Below, piece after piece: positions 49,081 through 62,327 of a stretch of 64,000 nucleotides of DNA. The notes under the pieces are model-generated. The model did not search any database. It was not told the origin of the DNA and was given only the letters and a program-made list of their open reading frames with translations. Every line of letters begins with the position of its first letter. The first letter of the stretch is position 1. Made by a program: the position numbers and the translations under genes. Origin of the DNA: Theocolax elegans (taxonomy: Eukaryota > Arthropoda > Insecta > Hymenoptera > Cerocephalidae); contig CM047428.1 of the NCBI GenBank assembly GCA_026168455.1, positions 17,202,759-17,266,758 on the forward strand, given 5' to 3'.

Positions 49081-52060
49081 GAAGGGATGAGGGATGCGCT
49101 TTCCACTTTATTTCTTTCTTTCTTTCTATCTTCTTACTTTTTTTACTCTTATACACCTCCCCACCCCACACCTAGCTTCCTCCTCTCTTTTCATTTTTTA
49201 TTTTATGCCGCATCCTTTTGTGTGTATCCTACTCTCCTACTTTCTTTCCGTTCCGTGCAGTTTCGGGATTTTATTTTTATCTAACTTTATAAATATTGTC
49301 CAGCTTGTCCTAATACTAAATTATGATTTCTCAACTACTACAACTGATGGGAATCTTTCGTTCAAATTAATCTATTTATAAATTAATTGAGTCTAAATAG
49401 AAAATAAAGTTAAAATTAATTCTACAATTGTAAAAGAAACAATATGTATAAAATAAATCCTTTGATTTTGGTATTTTCTCATATTACATATAACTTGAAT
49501 TTTAAAGGGATTCCATGATATTTTAAAAATGTGATAAACGATTATTGCGTGGTATTTAGTGATAAGTCGAATGGTGTTGTTCATTAACTTTGTATTCTAA
49601 CTGCTATTTACATGCGAAAAAGAATATACATCCGTTTATTATTTTATTACTATTTTACTTTCTGTGTATGACATTTTCTATCCAGATTTATGACTGAAAT
49701 AATAAAAAATATTACAATTTACTCTAGTTATTTTAATCGATGTTAGTTATTTAATGTATATTAAATGTAATGTTATATATAGTTATTTTAATAACGTTTT
49801 CTTAATATAATTCAAAATGCAAAAATTTTGTGACGTATTATTTTTGAAAATTTACACTTTGTTCCAATGAAATTTTATCAGAGCTGCTGACTAATCGATT
49901 ACTTTTTGAAATTAAGTTTACTTACAATATAAGTGATATAAAAAAATTGAAAAAATTAATAAATGTCCATTAAAGATAAAGTATTTTTAAAGCTAAATCT
50001 CTCAACACTGACTATTTTTCACTAATTATCTTTGAAACACTGGACCAGCTGGACCTCAATTCAATAAATTCTCATACGAAGAATGGCTTTTAAGCAAATT
50101 GTATCTCAATAATCAATCTTAAATTATTGAATTTTATTAAGTGCTTTTTCAATTCGGAAAACTAAAAGTGTGAAATATTGCATTTGTATAATACCATACT
50201 CTCAAAAAGTTATTTGTTTTTTTATCTGGTTTTAATACGAAACACATTGTATTACGAGTACGACATCACAACTTACTTTTTATATTGCTTTGATTCACAA
50301 TATAGTATGCCATTTTGCAGAGTATTATAAATTCGTAACAATTTTCAAATATATAATAATTAAGCGTTTGCGTTCTATTATATATCTCAAAATATAGTAT
50401 ATTATAAGCATATAACATAATAATTACATTATCGTAATTTTGAACACACAGTTTCTTAAATTTGATTACTTTAAGGCGTTGAGGTACATACGTATAATGT
50501 ATCAAATGTGCAATATATAATATATATGACTATTCAATTGGTGTTCCTTATATTGTAAATAAAACAATGGACCGTTAATAAATAAATAAATAAGTATCTT
50601 TAGCTTCTAGTTTACGGAAATTGAAAAAAAACTGAGATGCACATAAAAAAATTGCGAACGATTTCTATACAATTTACTATTCAGTCTTGTGTTCATCCGA
50701 ATGAGTTTCGCTGAAATTTTCGTCAGCACGAACGTAAATCTATTATGTGGTTTAGAAAGGTACAGCATTATAGCTAAACAAGACTATATCTAACACCGTC
50801 TAATCGTCTAAGAAGAAAAAATAATATATTTTTAGAAAATACGTCGAGATAATGTATTATTCGGTAGCGCACAACATCGCGACGATTGATAATTATAATT
50901 GTATAATTATAATAATGTCAAATACTAATGTTCTCGAAATGATGAGTGTATACCGTTACGCGGAATACCGGAAACTCTATTATAATAATAAAGAACGAAA
51001 TTTATAAGCGAAAAGGAAAAAGAAATAGCAACAGGAGAGAATGTATATATATATTTGAATCGCGTGCGAGAAAAGGATAAACGTGAGAAGCGAAGTAGGG
51101 GTATACGAAGAGATGGACGGAGGAAGGGCGGTATAGTATCCGCGCTTGTGTGGTCACTCGGTGCATCTCGATGATGCCCAATCCCGGACGCTTCTCTTCT
51201 CTCGACGACCGTTTCCGGCACGTTATCGAATTTGCGGGAAAGAGGACGAGGATTTCAACGTATAACGCTCCTGCTTTTCTATGTACTGCTCTAACCTATC
51301 TTTACGTCAATTACGATACGATCGAGTCGAGTGCGTTACATTTTAATCGGATTAAAATATGTTAGAATTTACCTTTTAATAACGATGTAAGCTTTGAATT
51401 ACATATATATACCGATTCCGATTATACTACCGATACGTACGTGTAGTTATTTACTGTACTATATACGATTTTTAGTAAAAATTCAATACAATTATACTCT
51501 TTAATCATAGAGAGATTGAGATGATTGACACGTATATACGTTTCTAAAGTGTTTTGAAGTAACGTAAATCGTTTATTACATTTGAATGCTTAACTTTATC
51601 AAAATGCTTCATTATCTAAACAATGACGCATCGTGTGTACAGTAATATCACCGTCTTTTTGTATGTTAAAAAAAGTATAAATCGTAGTATAAAAATTTAT
51701 ATAGCATTTGAGTGTTTCGAGATTTTATAATTGTAGAGTTTTTATATTAATGAAAACGTTATTTTTTATTTCGATTTTTTTATTTCGTATATAGAAATAT
51801 ACACGATTGTTACACGTTCATGTAAAATGTTTATTCATAACAAATAATTAATTAATTTAATTTTTAAGAATAATTCGATTATGTTTATTATAATTTACAT
51901 TGGTAAGATTTAAATATCATTCTGCATTATCCTCTATCTTATGTATATTATAGTTGGATGAGTAATGTAACGAACAATCTCACAAAATATAAACAAGAAT
52001 AGTTGCTATGTGCTTAATTGAACAGCTTTGATATTAAATTTAAAATTGTAAAAGTAAAGT

Positions 52061-52708
52061 TTAATATTCACCATTATCAAAATTAAACATTCGCTTGCAT
52101 TCGCTCGTTCTAAATATTGTAGGTATATCAAATTCTTCCAAAGACGAAAAAAGCTTTCGAGATTTAAGAGCGATAATGAAACAAAAATATATAAGGTATA
52201 CATGGAGCAGTGTTAAAGGGAAGCGAGTGGAGAGGAAATGTATATATATAGGTAGGTAGACGTAAAACTGTTGTAAATACACGTCTAGAGTGCATGCCGT
52301 CGCGTAGGGGTAGGCAAGCATAACGATTGCATCCGATCCACGCGAAGAGGGGAGGAAATGCCTGCGCTTAAAGCTCTCTCCTGGGAGAGCTTTCGGTAGA
52401 TATCCCTCATCCTCCGAAGAAGGTGGGGGGCTAGAGAGGCGTGGTGAGGCGGTTCGGACGAGCTTGCGAGGCGGAGCTTCACCGTCACGCCTTCGTATAA
52501 AGGGAGAGGAGAAAGCTTTCGCGCGCGCCAAATCTCGGGAAAAGGTGGGTGCACCTCTCTCTCTCTCCCTCTTCCTCTTCCTCTTCCTCTCACTCTCTCT
52601 CTCTCTCTCTCTATACACCACCGTCTTCACTATGTATACCTCACCTATAGAATACTGGATATCAGGCTGTCTTCCTCCGGTTTTAATGCGTCGCGAGAGT
52701 GCGGCCAC
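52061..52708 (-). other. Longest stop-free ORF (215 codons), probably not a gene
   Basis: The frame is open for 215 codons across a GC-rich island that also contains a GA microsatellite giving an RERERE stretch. The middle part (RDGEAPPRKLVRTASPRLSS, then SEDEGYLPKALPGES) looks protein-like, but two other frames are open over the same stretch. No convincing acceptor or donor flanks it. The last 60 codons are AT-rich and resemble intron. It is best treated as an island-dependent open frame unless transcripts say otherwise. Confidence 0.15.
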
Positions 52709-52800
52709 GTATCTCGATGTATCCCTGAGTCGACAACCGCTCAGCTTCCTCTCTCTCTTTCTCTCTCCCTCTCTATCTCTCTCTCTCTCTCTCTCTCTGT
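52554..52800. repeat. Two CT-rich microsatellites
   Basis: CT-rich runs at 52554-52612 and 52750-52800, separated by non-repetitive sequence. Confidence 0.9.
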
Positions 52801-54364
52801 ATTTCCCTCTCTCTTTGTATATCTATCTGTCTCTCTTGCTCTTTCTCAGTCTGTGTATGCATCGGATACACCGAGAGATCTCTCCTTTTTTATATTCTCT
52901 GCGCTTTTGGTTTCTATTTTATCGTTTAGCTATAAACTTATTTTACTTTCCTTCTTTATTGATAACTACGGTTGAACACATTTTAATCGTGTAATTGTTA
53001 TTTACCTAGTTATACCATAATACTCTAATACCATTAGTATATAATAGTATTTCAAATACGAATATTGTTGATATTAAATCAAAGAACTCATGAAAAAAGT
53101 ATATTTAAAATGTATTTTAAATATATAATTATAGACGTTGTAATACATCAACGTATTGGTATATTAAGCTACGATTCCAAACGATTCTCCTATATATTTA
53201 CGTTATACGCGTCTTTCTTACGTTAATACTCGAAAAGTTATTTCATAATAATTGAACGACACAAATTGTGGATAAATACTTGAAATCGACGCAATAAAAC
53301 TCTGTAGGGAAAAAAAAGAGAATAATAAAATAAAATAAAAAGTCAAGCTTAAGTATAAAGCGAACGAAGAGGAAAAAAGAAATAAGAAAAAGAATTGTTT
53401 GAGTAAGAAAAGTGTATAGCGAGAGAATTGGAAGTAGCGTTAGAGATGGGTAACGTATGCCTGAAGCTAATTTTCCAAGAGCTTTACGCAAAAATTACGA
53501 GAGACCGAGCGCGATGCATCCGAATGTCTTGCAGGTTCAGTTCCCGGTCTTCGTAATACTCTACTTTTCGTTTGCACTTTTTCCTCCCGAGTTTTCGCTC
53601 GTTCGCTATTGTACACCTATTCCCATTTTCCGAGGACATTGGCTTCATCGTACAACTTGCGCGTATACTCTTTTTCTTTTTCTTCTTCTTCATCTTTCGT
53701 ATTTACTTGGTTTTTTTTTCTTGTACAAGATCATCTGTTTTAAAAAAATATTTTTAACAAAATAATTTTTAATATAATAATGTGTAGTCGTTCAAAAAAT
53801 CGTAATCTTCCGAACGAATAATACAAGAGATGAGAATCCATTGACTAACCCTTAGATAATGCAACCATCTATACGTGAAAGTTCTACTGAGCAGCTACAT
53901 GTACGGTGCAGTCTGTAGTAGTTATTGCATTAGAGAAAGTTGACACGTATGAAACTTTACATTTACAAAGTAAAATATACCCATATCGGGACACTTACGA
54001 AACCGTAATTTCGTGAACGATATTAACATCGAAAACAAATCTTTGTCTCGCAATTATTAACTAATTTTATCATAAGAAAATACCGCTTCCTTCACTATTA
54101 TATAAATAATGTAAGTTTTGAATAATAAAAAATTAATTACTGCAATACTGAGACATTGTACTCTTTAGTGAACGAATTATTATGACCCCAGTATCAAACG
54201 TACAAATTAAATGTGTACCACTACTTACTGAGATAGAAAAATTAAAATAATGTAACATCGAAGAAACGTATCCGAAATAAAAAATTTGTATCACATAGTA
54301 ACCAACACACAATAAGATAGATTATGTCATAAACGTAATTTATGTCGTATTTGTTAGATTTCCT

Positions 54365-55032
54365 ATATGTTTCGCTATTCCTAATTTTCAGCATGCCTCG
54401 TTAATCGGCAATTAACCTTACACGATATATGAAATAAATTTTTTTATCGACACCGTTTTACATATGGTACTTAAAACTACTTTAAAATTAATTACTGTAG
54501 GTCAAATTTATACATAATTTAATTAGTATAGGTATCTCTCGGAACATTGCGTAAAAATTCAAATTATTTTATTTATATATTTATATTCTCCTGACTGCTT
54601 TTGCTTAATTTTTGTGTTAATTTATTATGTGAAATTATAATTTACTTATTTATTTGATTTACTTATTATATACACGGATAATCATAGTAAAAGAGGTAAA
54701 TATAAGCATAACCTCAATCCTTGTGCAGTCTATTATTTGTTTACACTTACTCTTGTTGAAATATGTTATAAAAATAAGAATTATGTTTTTTCAAATTTGA
54801 CCTATAGTGAGTAAGTTTAAAGTAGTTTTAAGTATACCATGTGCAAAACGATGTCAATTAAAAATTATTTGAATAATAAAGGTAGAGCGTGATAAGGATA
54901 AAAAAAGTATGGTTTGTTCACTAACATCCATTACCATCCTTCCCAATTAAAAATTTATTTTATTTCATTGTATCGTGTAAGGTTAATTGCCGATTAACGG
55001 AACATGCTTTAAATTAGGAATAGCAGAACATA
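54365..55032. repeat. Large inverted repeat with a spacer of about 275 bp
   Basis: The left arm is 54365-54514 (…gttaatcggcaattaacctt…) and the right arm is 54791-55032 (…aaggttaattgccgattaac…). The right arm carries about 90 extra bases in its middle. It is probably a non-autonomous DNA element. Confidence 0.7.
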
Positions 55033-55059
55033 GAAAATATAAAAAATACGACATTAATT

Positions 55060-55492
55060 ATAAATTTTATCGCACTCTCCTGAAATTTTACACATATCTT
55101 GAGATATGCATTAGTTATAAAGTTACACAGCCGTTTTTGTTTAAAATAAAATGTGACATTTTTAATTCTATTTTTGTTACAAAATTGTAATATTTTTCAG
55201 TAAAAAATAGCAACAAAACCCTGTTAGAAAATAGCGCAGATTCTGACCAGAATTTCTGGTCAACACATGTTAAATTGGTGTATATTTAGAAATTTTGCAA
55301 ATTTTCTGAAAAGGATTTCTAACAATATCTTATTTTCAAATATTTTTACCAGAAATCCTGACCAGAAATAGGCTCAATTTTCTACCAGGAAAATGTCAAA
55401 TTTAATTTTAAACAAAAAATAGCTGTGCAACTTTATAAGTAATAAATATTTCAAGATGTGTGCAAAATTTGAGGACGCTACGATAAAAATTA
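55060..55492. repeat. Second inverted repeat adjoining the first, with a nested element
   Basis: The arms are 55060-55160 and 55400-55492 (cttgagatatgcattagtta against taataaatatttcaag). Between them, 55219-55389 is a small element with inverted ends CCCTGTTAGAAAATAG and CTCAATTTTCTACCAGG. Confidence 0.65.
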
Positions 55493-55697
55493 TCCAGCAA
55501 CGATTTTTTTAAAGGTATAAAAAATAGTTTTTAAGATATTTAACTTTAAAGTTTAAAATAAGTATCTCGTTCCAATATCTTATGTTGAAAATTATTGATT
55601 AAAATTTTATAAAAATTACATTTTTATCTGAAAACTTGTTTACGCACATTCTACATAACATTTAGAACATGTTTCTAAAATAAAAAAAACATTGATT

Positions 55698-55924
55698 CCC
55701 TAGTAGAAATCCAATCCATTATTCGACCATTTTTCGGCCATTTTTATGATTTATCAACATGTCTTGGTAAAATTCGAATCCATTTTGGCCCATTTTTGAA
55801 ACGCTTTTTCTACGATTTCCTAGCCAGTTTGTAGCGATTTTGATGAAATGGCTTGGTACTCGCCAAGAAATGCGAGAAAAAGCGTTTCATAAATGGACTG
55901 AAATGGATTCGATTTCTACTAGGG
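55698..55924. mobile_element. MITE with CCCTAGTAGAAATC ends
   Basis: A 227-bp element has terminal inverted repeats of about 23 bp with one mismatch (CCCTAGTAGAAATC…AATCCATT and its inverse) and no ORF. The ends resemble the CACTAG/CACTGG-type termini of CMC (CACTA/Chapaev) elements except for the second base. The family assignment is tentative. Confidence 0.7.
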
Positions 55925-56713
55925 TTATATCAACATTTTTGACCATACTCTACCTTTAAATACATTGCATGGACGACTAAACAAATGATGAATAAAATAA
56001 ATTTTTATTAATTTTAAAAGTTGACAAAATTTTGCGATATAATGGGAATATACATATGAAATATATTTATTTAATAAATAACTATTCTATGCATATATAT
56101 TTCTTCATAGTCGTTAAATAAGAAGTACCTGCACAATAAATGACTAATAATAATCTATAATTGAACTACACGTAAATATATATATATACACACACATAAA
56201 AGCTATCGCCAGTAGCATATGCATAATGATATAAATTGATAAGTAACGAATATTTGAATTCTTACTTTAAAAAAAAATAATGGTTCGATTGTCCCTTTGG
56301 ATGGAACGGATTTAAAATATATATTTAATCTGATTCAAGACTCTTTATTTTTACAGTCAGAAAGAGATGATTAAACTACTATCCCAGAGACATCACCGTA
56401 CAAATCTAATCGATCGAACGCAACATATTCACATCGATACAATTGTTACTCGGTCCAAAATAATACTCAAATATAATGAAGGAATAACAAAACATCCCCT
56501 AAAAAAGTTCGTGTCCCAAGGATCCGTATGAAAATGAAGTATAGCATTAAAATGCGAATCAGTAGACAGACATAAAGAAAAGCTACACTCGTCTACTCCT
56601 CTCTCTCTCTCTCCGCGTAGCGCTTATTATCCCTCTTACTTTATAATGCGTATATAAGTATACAATAGAAGGAAAAGCTCGTACCCCCTCCTCCAGGCCA
56701 CTCCTTCTCTTAC

Positions 56714-56792
56714 CTTTCTCTCACTCCTTGTCGCGATAAACTCGGTATAGCTACTCTCTTTCCGTTTATAGACTCTCTCGGTATTCGAGCCC
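56714..56792 (-). CDS. Exon 3, first half of a PKI-like pseudosubstrate segment
   Basis: This is a 79-nt exon with a good acceptor (cggtttgcttccgcag|GGG) and an excellent donor (GAAAG|GTAAGAG). Entered with the 2-nt overhang of exon 2, it encodes S-GSNTERVYKRKESSYTEF followed by IATRSERK and exits in phase 0. The stretch ESSYTEFI followed by R-x-x-R-K resembles the N-terminus of the PKA inhibitor family (PKI), where a Tyr/Phe-containing helix precedes Arg-x-x-Arg-Arg-x-Ala. The spacing between Phe-Ile and the arginine cluster is one residue shorter than in the mammalian proteins I recall. Another frame of this exon is also open, but it would not exit in phase with exon 4. Confidence 0.7.
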
Positions 56793-58958
56793 CTGCGGAA
56801 GCAAACCGGGCGTATCTTGCGGCGTTGGTGGTAAACACGTGTGCGTGCGTCTGCCTCGTGGGGTATACATGGCGTTAAGGTACAAATTGAAAACCATTCA
56901 GCGAATCTCTCCTACTCACTCTCTCTCTCCTCTCTCTCTCTCACTCCCTATGCGGTTACCACGCGCAAGTGTTAATAAATTCAGGTTTACGAGGGTTGCG
57001 CGCTGCGGCAGGGTTCGTCGTTATGGATCTTGGTAAAAGGCATCTCTCGCTCTCTCTCTCTCTCTGTATCTCTCTCTATATATATATACATATACCTATG
57101 CATACATGTATATATACGTGTGGAGGTACTCCTTTACATTAGACATAAAAGGTGGCTTGCTTATACGAGCCAGCTTTGCACGGGAGTATCTACATCGATG
57201 TCAAAATCTTCACCGAGCTACAGATGTTTTTCCCTTCTGTCGATTCGATTTTTATATACATCGGTTAAGATCGATGTAAAATATTTTTAACGAGAGCATA
57301 AATATATTTGAATTATGTAGGCGATGGAAGTATATTGAATACTAATATGTATACGATACTCGCCATTAGTCACAGTGTTTTTATATGAATGTTTTTATAA
57401 AAAATATAATTAAATTTTAGTTATGTTTGTATAGACGCATCTAATATGGTTATATTACTGGGTTATTGGATATAGAAAGACAGTTTATTAATCGGTAGTC
57501 GTGCAACACTTTTTTATATTGTATAATCACCATTGATAGAATGACAGTAACTTGGAATTCATATTAATTCAATTTCCAACAATTATGGTACTTTTAATTC
57601 TGAATTTCCTATCGCATATCGTATGAATATCCTTTTCACTAGTTGTCCTATTGATTTTGACATTCTAGACGAGGGTCACTTACATAATGTAAAAACACCT
57701 TATAAATTGACAAGTAACATGGAACAGCTGACTTCATTCCGGTGACTATGAGAAAAGAGCGAGCAAAAATGTTTCATCACAAGAAATAAGTGCCAAATTT
57801 TTTCATCTATTTCTATTAAAAACGGCTATTTCGTAATAAAGAAATAGATTTGTATCCATGTTTACCAGGGTACCAAGTCTGACTAATGTACCGATTTCTA
57901 CTTGGTCCCACTTTCACCTTTTGTCCAAGTTTAAGTGATCGAAGAAAATTTTCTTTGAACTAGGTATACTGAAATAATTTCGAGTTCCATAGTAAAAACT
58001 ATAAGGTGAATATTTAAAATTATTAATTGGTAATAAATCAAGCGATATTGTTAATATAATTTGAATATTTAAATCCATAAAATCCGAGGCATTAATTCTA
58101 CCTATTATGTCCAAGTACACGGGTATTAACAGAGATATAATATACACCGATAACGTGAAAGTTTGATGTATAATTTATCTCTAGGTAACTTGTATTTAAG
58201 TAAATTACTAAAGCTTCCCAGCAGCAGAGCATTGCAACCTCATCCAAGCTTACGTATACTCTGAATAACGATATACCTATTTGAAAATGGAATATATTGT
58301 ATACGGGTGTATACACATGGTATAGACGTATAGAGTTGTATAAATCGCAAAACACTCGGTGTCGTCCCATCCGTTACGAGATCCCTGGTGCTTTCGTTGA
58401 TGTCGTCGCGAGTTTATTTCACGTAATCCCTAACTGGTGCGTATACGTGAGTACAGGCCTTTGAGGTCGACGAAACCGAGAGAATCGAAAGTTAACGAAA
58501 TAGGAATAGAATCACAGTAGATTTACTTCAGCCTTCCTGTTTCCCTCACTTTTCTTTGTAACCATTCGTCAAATTAATCGGATTTAGATTTTCACTGCAC
58601 GTATCGTCATCAATGTAACGATTACTACTATTTCTCTACTAGATTTCATTTATCCGTCCGAGAAGTATACTGCATAATCGTAAAGAATAATTGTACGTAA
58701 ATTAGGTGAATTCAATTTCATTGGATAGGAAATTCAACAATTTTTGTTTCAATTGATTCGTCTATATAGATGTACGTTCAACATTGTTCACCGTGATTTT
58801 GAGGAGGGACTTTATAGCGAGCAAACATATATCCGAGCTTAGTTGGCATAGGTATATGTATATGTACGTAAACGCAAAGATAAATCCGTGAAGGTTCAAA
58901 GCCAATCGAAAAGAACATTCTGTAGTTCAGTATGTACGTAGACGTCGTATCCACGCAC
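56793..58958 (-). other. Intron 2
   Basis: Mostly AT-rich, with CT-rich microsatellites at 56930-56945 and 57046-57078. No repeat element or gene was recognised. Confidence 0.4.
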
Positions 58959-59251
58959 GATTTAATGAAGGGCATCGGTTTCACAGGAGTTTCGTCGATA
59001 AGCTCATCGGTCGCTCCGTATCTCTCAAAGGCAAATATATACGGAGGATCCGAAATTTGGATTAGAGGGGCTGCGTCTCTGCTCCTTTTAGCCTTCTCAT
59101 GGGAGACGATCGCCAAGTCCCTTTTCGACATGCGGAGTGCGTCTATGTGACTCAACTCTCCTAATATCTCCGAGATCTCTTCCTCTAACGTTATGGAAAT
59201 GGATGGGGTTTCCGGGTGTTTCGATTCAGCTGGACCGAGATCGACATCAAG
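58959..59251 (-). CDS. Exon 2, N-terminal coding exon (residues about 2-98)
   Basis: The frame is open from the acceptor at 59252-59254 (tcttctaagcag|CTT) to the donor TC|GTGCGT at 58958. It gives about 97 residues with strong purine-first codon bias, and a CTAAC branch-like site lies about 24 nt upstream. The peptide begins LDVDLGPAESK. It has an acidic helix-like stretch (ITLEEEISEILGELSHIDAL), a basic patch (SKRDLAIVSHEKAKRSRD), and then ISDPPYIFAFERYGATDELIDE. No family is recognised and no membrane segment is seen. The acceptor is a tandem aag|cag (NAGNAG), so isoforms with or without one Gln are possible. The donor was chosen because its 2-nt overhang fits exon 3. An alternative phase-2 donor, TCTAC|GTACAT, lies slightly downstream. 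Confidence 0.75.
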
Positions 59252-60668
59252 CTGCTTAGAAGACCGATTGAAGTTAGCGAGAATCTACACATGGACCCGA
59301 GCCAACTGATGTAATATATACATATATACCCTCCTTCTTTTTTATACATGCGTATCACTTTGAATTATGCATACATCTACGATACGTACATGCGTTAATA
59401 AAGAGTCTTGGTCCGTATTATCAGAATCTTCTTTATCTTTCAACGTAGTGGTATTGTTTATCAATTCTATAGTTTACGTGAAACACAACGATACCAATAA
59501 ACCATCTGTCCCGCATTCGCCGAAGAGAAATGCAATCGAAAATATTGCACGATGAAACGCGGAGGGGAAAAATAAACTAAATGAATTATGAATATCAATA
59601 TCAATATCAGGAAATACCGGCGGTAGGGAAGGAAAAAAACGAAACATTATCTATGTATATAGGGGCGAGTGGGAAAGGAATAGCGTTGAGTAAATCCAGC
59701 ACAAATTGCCGCGAAGGAAAAAGAATACGAGGAGGAAGAAGAAAATCGTTGTCTTCCCGAAGCACGAGTGCATTTCCCGCGAGCCGGCGTTGGCGTCGGC
59801 GCAGCCACCACCGCCTCGAGAGTCCCGAAGAGCATAATATACTCCTTTCTCAGCATAATAATTCAGAAATTTGCATGTACGCGGGCTAACTCCTCAAGTA
59901 GGTTATCTATGCTGGAAGTTTCCCGCGCGTGATATATAACATATCTGCCGGCGCCAAGTAAACGCTCCACCCTCGGAAAACGAATCCTAGAAGTTTCACC
60001 AAGGTAAATCGATGTCGTGCACCTCTTTCGGACGGTTCTATCTCTTTCTCTTTCGGAGTACCTAGTATAACGCGTATGTATATATGTATACGTAGTACGT
60101 ACCCACCTCGTTCTTCCCATTCTCCCAGCTCTTTCGTGCTGGGCTACAAATTTTCTCATAATTTTCCCTTAACGCGCGCAGCTCCTTCCCTGTTAAACGA
60201 CTCCATACTGCGGCTACGATTATTTTCGTTATACGTATAGATGCTACGTGATCAAGATCCCCAAGAGGCGGGCAAACGGATCAGACTCCTTTTTTTTTCT
60301 TTAAAAAAAAATGTGCACCAAATGCTGGAATTTAATATATAAACAAAGTAAAATTGAATGTATACTGCATTTAATGTATAATTTAACATCCCGACTATAA
60401 GAAAAATATTTTATATCGATACACGTATACGTACGAGCAGGATGAACGTAGCCGATGAAAGTAAATAAAAATAAGGAAAATAAGAAGGGAGCCTGTCGCT
60501 TTTTCTCTTTGCGCTGCTAATTGAGAGGTAATTGACCAAAGTAGCGGGTCCGTGCCACGACGTCTACAATTAAGCCAGTATCGTTTATAACGAAGTTGCT
60601 CTTGGAAAAGCTAGAGACACAAAGACGAGCCGTCAGATTCATCCTAGGTAAGGTCCATATAACGGACG

Positions 60669-60705
60669 AAGAGGGAGAGAGAGAGAGAGAGAGGGCGCGC
60701 GCGCA
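60669..60705. repeat. (GA)n-(GC)n microsatellite
   Basis: GA units followed by a short GC run. Confidence 0.95.
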
Positions 60706-61624
60706 CTCGTTCGATCTATATCTTTAACAACGAAGGGGTCGAGTATGCGCGCACGGGACACGCACAAAGGTCGCGCTCGCGGCTAACTGAATTTTCTTGA
60801 GCAGACGCGCGTCCATCAAAGATTCTCGACAAGAGGATGGTCCTTTACGTTTATAGAGACTAAGAGAGAGGACGGAAAGAAAAGTAGATGATGTAGAGAT
60901 TGGAGGAAGTTTTAAAGTTATTAATTACATAGATATTGGGTCAATTTTAAGATACGGTTCAAAGTACTCGGTTGTTCTTAGATTATTTTTCTACTTTCGA
61001 ATTTCAAAAAATTTAGTTAAAAGATATTATAATTTTCTGTTCCGATGATTATTTGACATTTGAATTTTAATTGTTTATAAATTCTCGGTCGACAGTACCG
61101 ACCGTATTATTCGAAAGAAGAAACAATTATACAAAAGTGCGTTATTACATTTTCAATCGACTAGATGGAGAATGTGCAAGCGCAGGGAAGACAGTTTTGC
61201 GTAATGTAAGTAGTGAGTAAAGCGTAAGGCATAAGAAAGTGAGTAAAGGTAACGAAAAGGAAGGAGGGTTGTACAGGATAAATCGAATAAGGATGCTCGA
61301 GTTATGCGCGCGAGTGTGCAAAGAGAGTGAGGGAGTACGCTATGGGGCAGCTATGGGGGGTATATAACTACGGCCAGGAGGTACGTAACACTTGAGCACA
61401 GCCGCACCAAGTCTCTCCCGGTGTACCTCCCTCTTTTCCGAACGTATATAGCTAAAACGCATCTAGCCGTAGTGTATACCGGCTGCCGCGCGATAACTAA
61501 TTCACTTAGACCTATATTGAGTTAACCCTTGCCTCTCGACGCTGCCGCTGACTTCCATTTAGCCTCTCTGAAACGTAGCATCGTAGCCAGCCCAAGCGCC
61601 ACCTCCTTCCTTCTCCTTCCCTTC

Positions 61625-61650
61625 CTCTCTCTCTCTCTCTCTCTCTCTCT
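61625..61650. repeat. (CT)n microsatellite
   Basis: About 13 CT units. Confidence 0.95.
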
Positions 61651-62327
61651 ACGCCGCTCGATATTTATTAAAACGTATCCTCTACGCCGTCGTGGCTTTT
61701 TTTTCTTTCGGTTTACGCCGAGGGGTAGATGACGCGCGTCCCGTTATGTATGGGTAGTTTCACTCGATTTTAAGTTTATTGCCCGTGACTTCGTTGATCC
61801 AGCCACGACGAAGGCGTTTACGTCGGGGTAGGCAATTGGATTTTCAACCAACCACGCAAGCTTTTAGATGCGAGATACCTTTTTTTTTCAAAGAGCGACC
61901 GTGCGTTCACGAGGTTGCTCTTCGTTCTCTTGACGGATCTGTATACGCGTTCCCATAGATAATACTGTACCTAAAATACGTTATCGTTCAATGTATGGAT
62001 GTTGATTTTTTAGCTTTACTCCCATGCTACATCAATAATTATATTCATTAACATTTAATCCGATTGTTTATTTACTCTTTTCGAAATGTTCCATGCGTAT
62101 TTCAACGCTTAATCGACTAATTACTGGCGTTACACATAATTGAAACAAAAGATCAATTGACTAAATAAATCGATGAAAAATATCTTTGAAGATTCAAATC
62201 GTGAAAATACAGCTAGTACGAATTCATTAAAAATAAATGAATTTCACGTATTGGACTGTGCGTTCGAATAGCAATTACTTTATAAATTTAGCGTTGTACA
62301 GGAATCTAAACTAACAAAACTACTTAC

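Larger units (their letters stand above)
48074..56713 (-). other. Intron 3
   Basis: It contains a CpG-rich island at 48.6-49.1 kb, islands at 51.05-51.35 and 52.27-52.76 kb, AT-rich DNA at 49.3-51.0 and 53.0-54.3 kb, and the nested inverted-repeat elements at 54.36-55.92 kb that are listed separately. Confidence 0.4.
59252..62327 (-). other. Intron 1
   Basis: It holds GC-rich islands at 59.7-60.2, 60.5-60.85 and 61.3-61.95 kb, a GA tract at 60669-60705 and a CT tract at 61625-61650. The minus-strand frame 59863-60159 ends SIDNLLEELARVHANF and looks coding, but it lacks clear splice sites. Confidence 0.4.

Noticed and set aside
53457..53765. Plus ORF MPEANFPRALRKNYERPS
   Set aside because: The first 26 codons look coding, but the remainder is pyrimidine-rich, the donor GTTCAG is poor and no partner exon was found.
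59863..60159. Minus ORF ending SSIDNLLEELARVHANF
   Set aside because: The peptide looks plausible, but no good acceptor is present and the upstream half is microsatellite-like.
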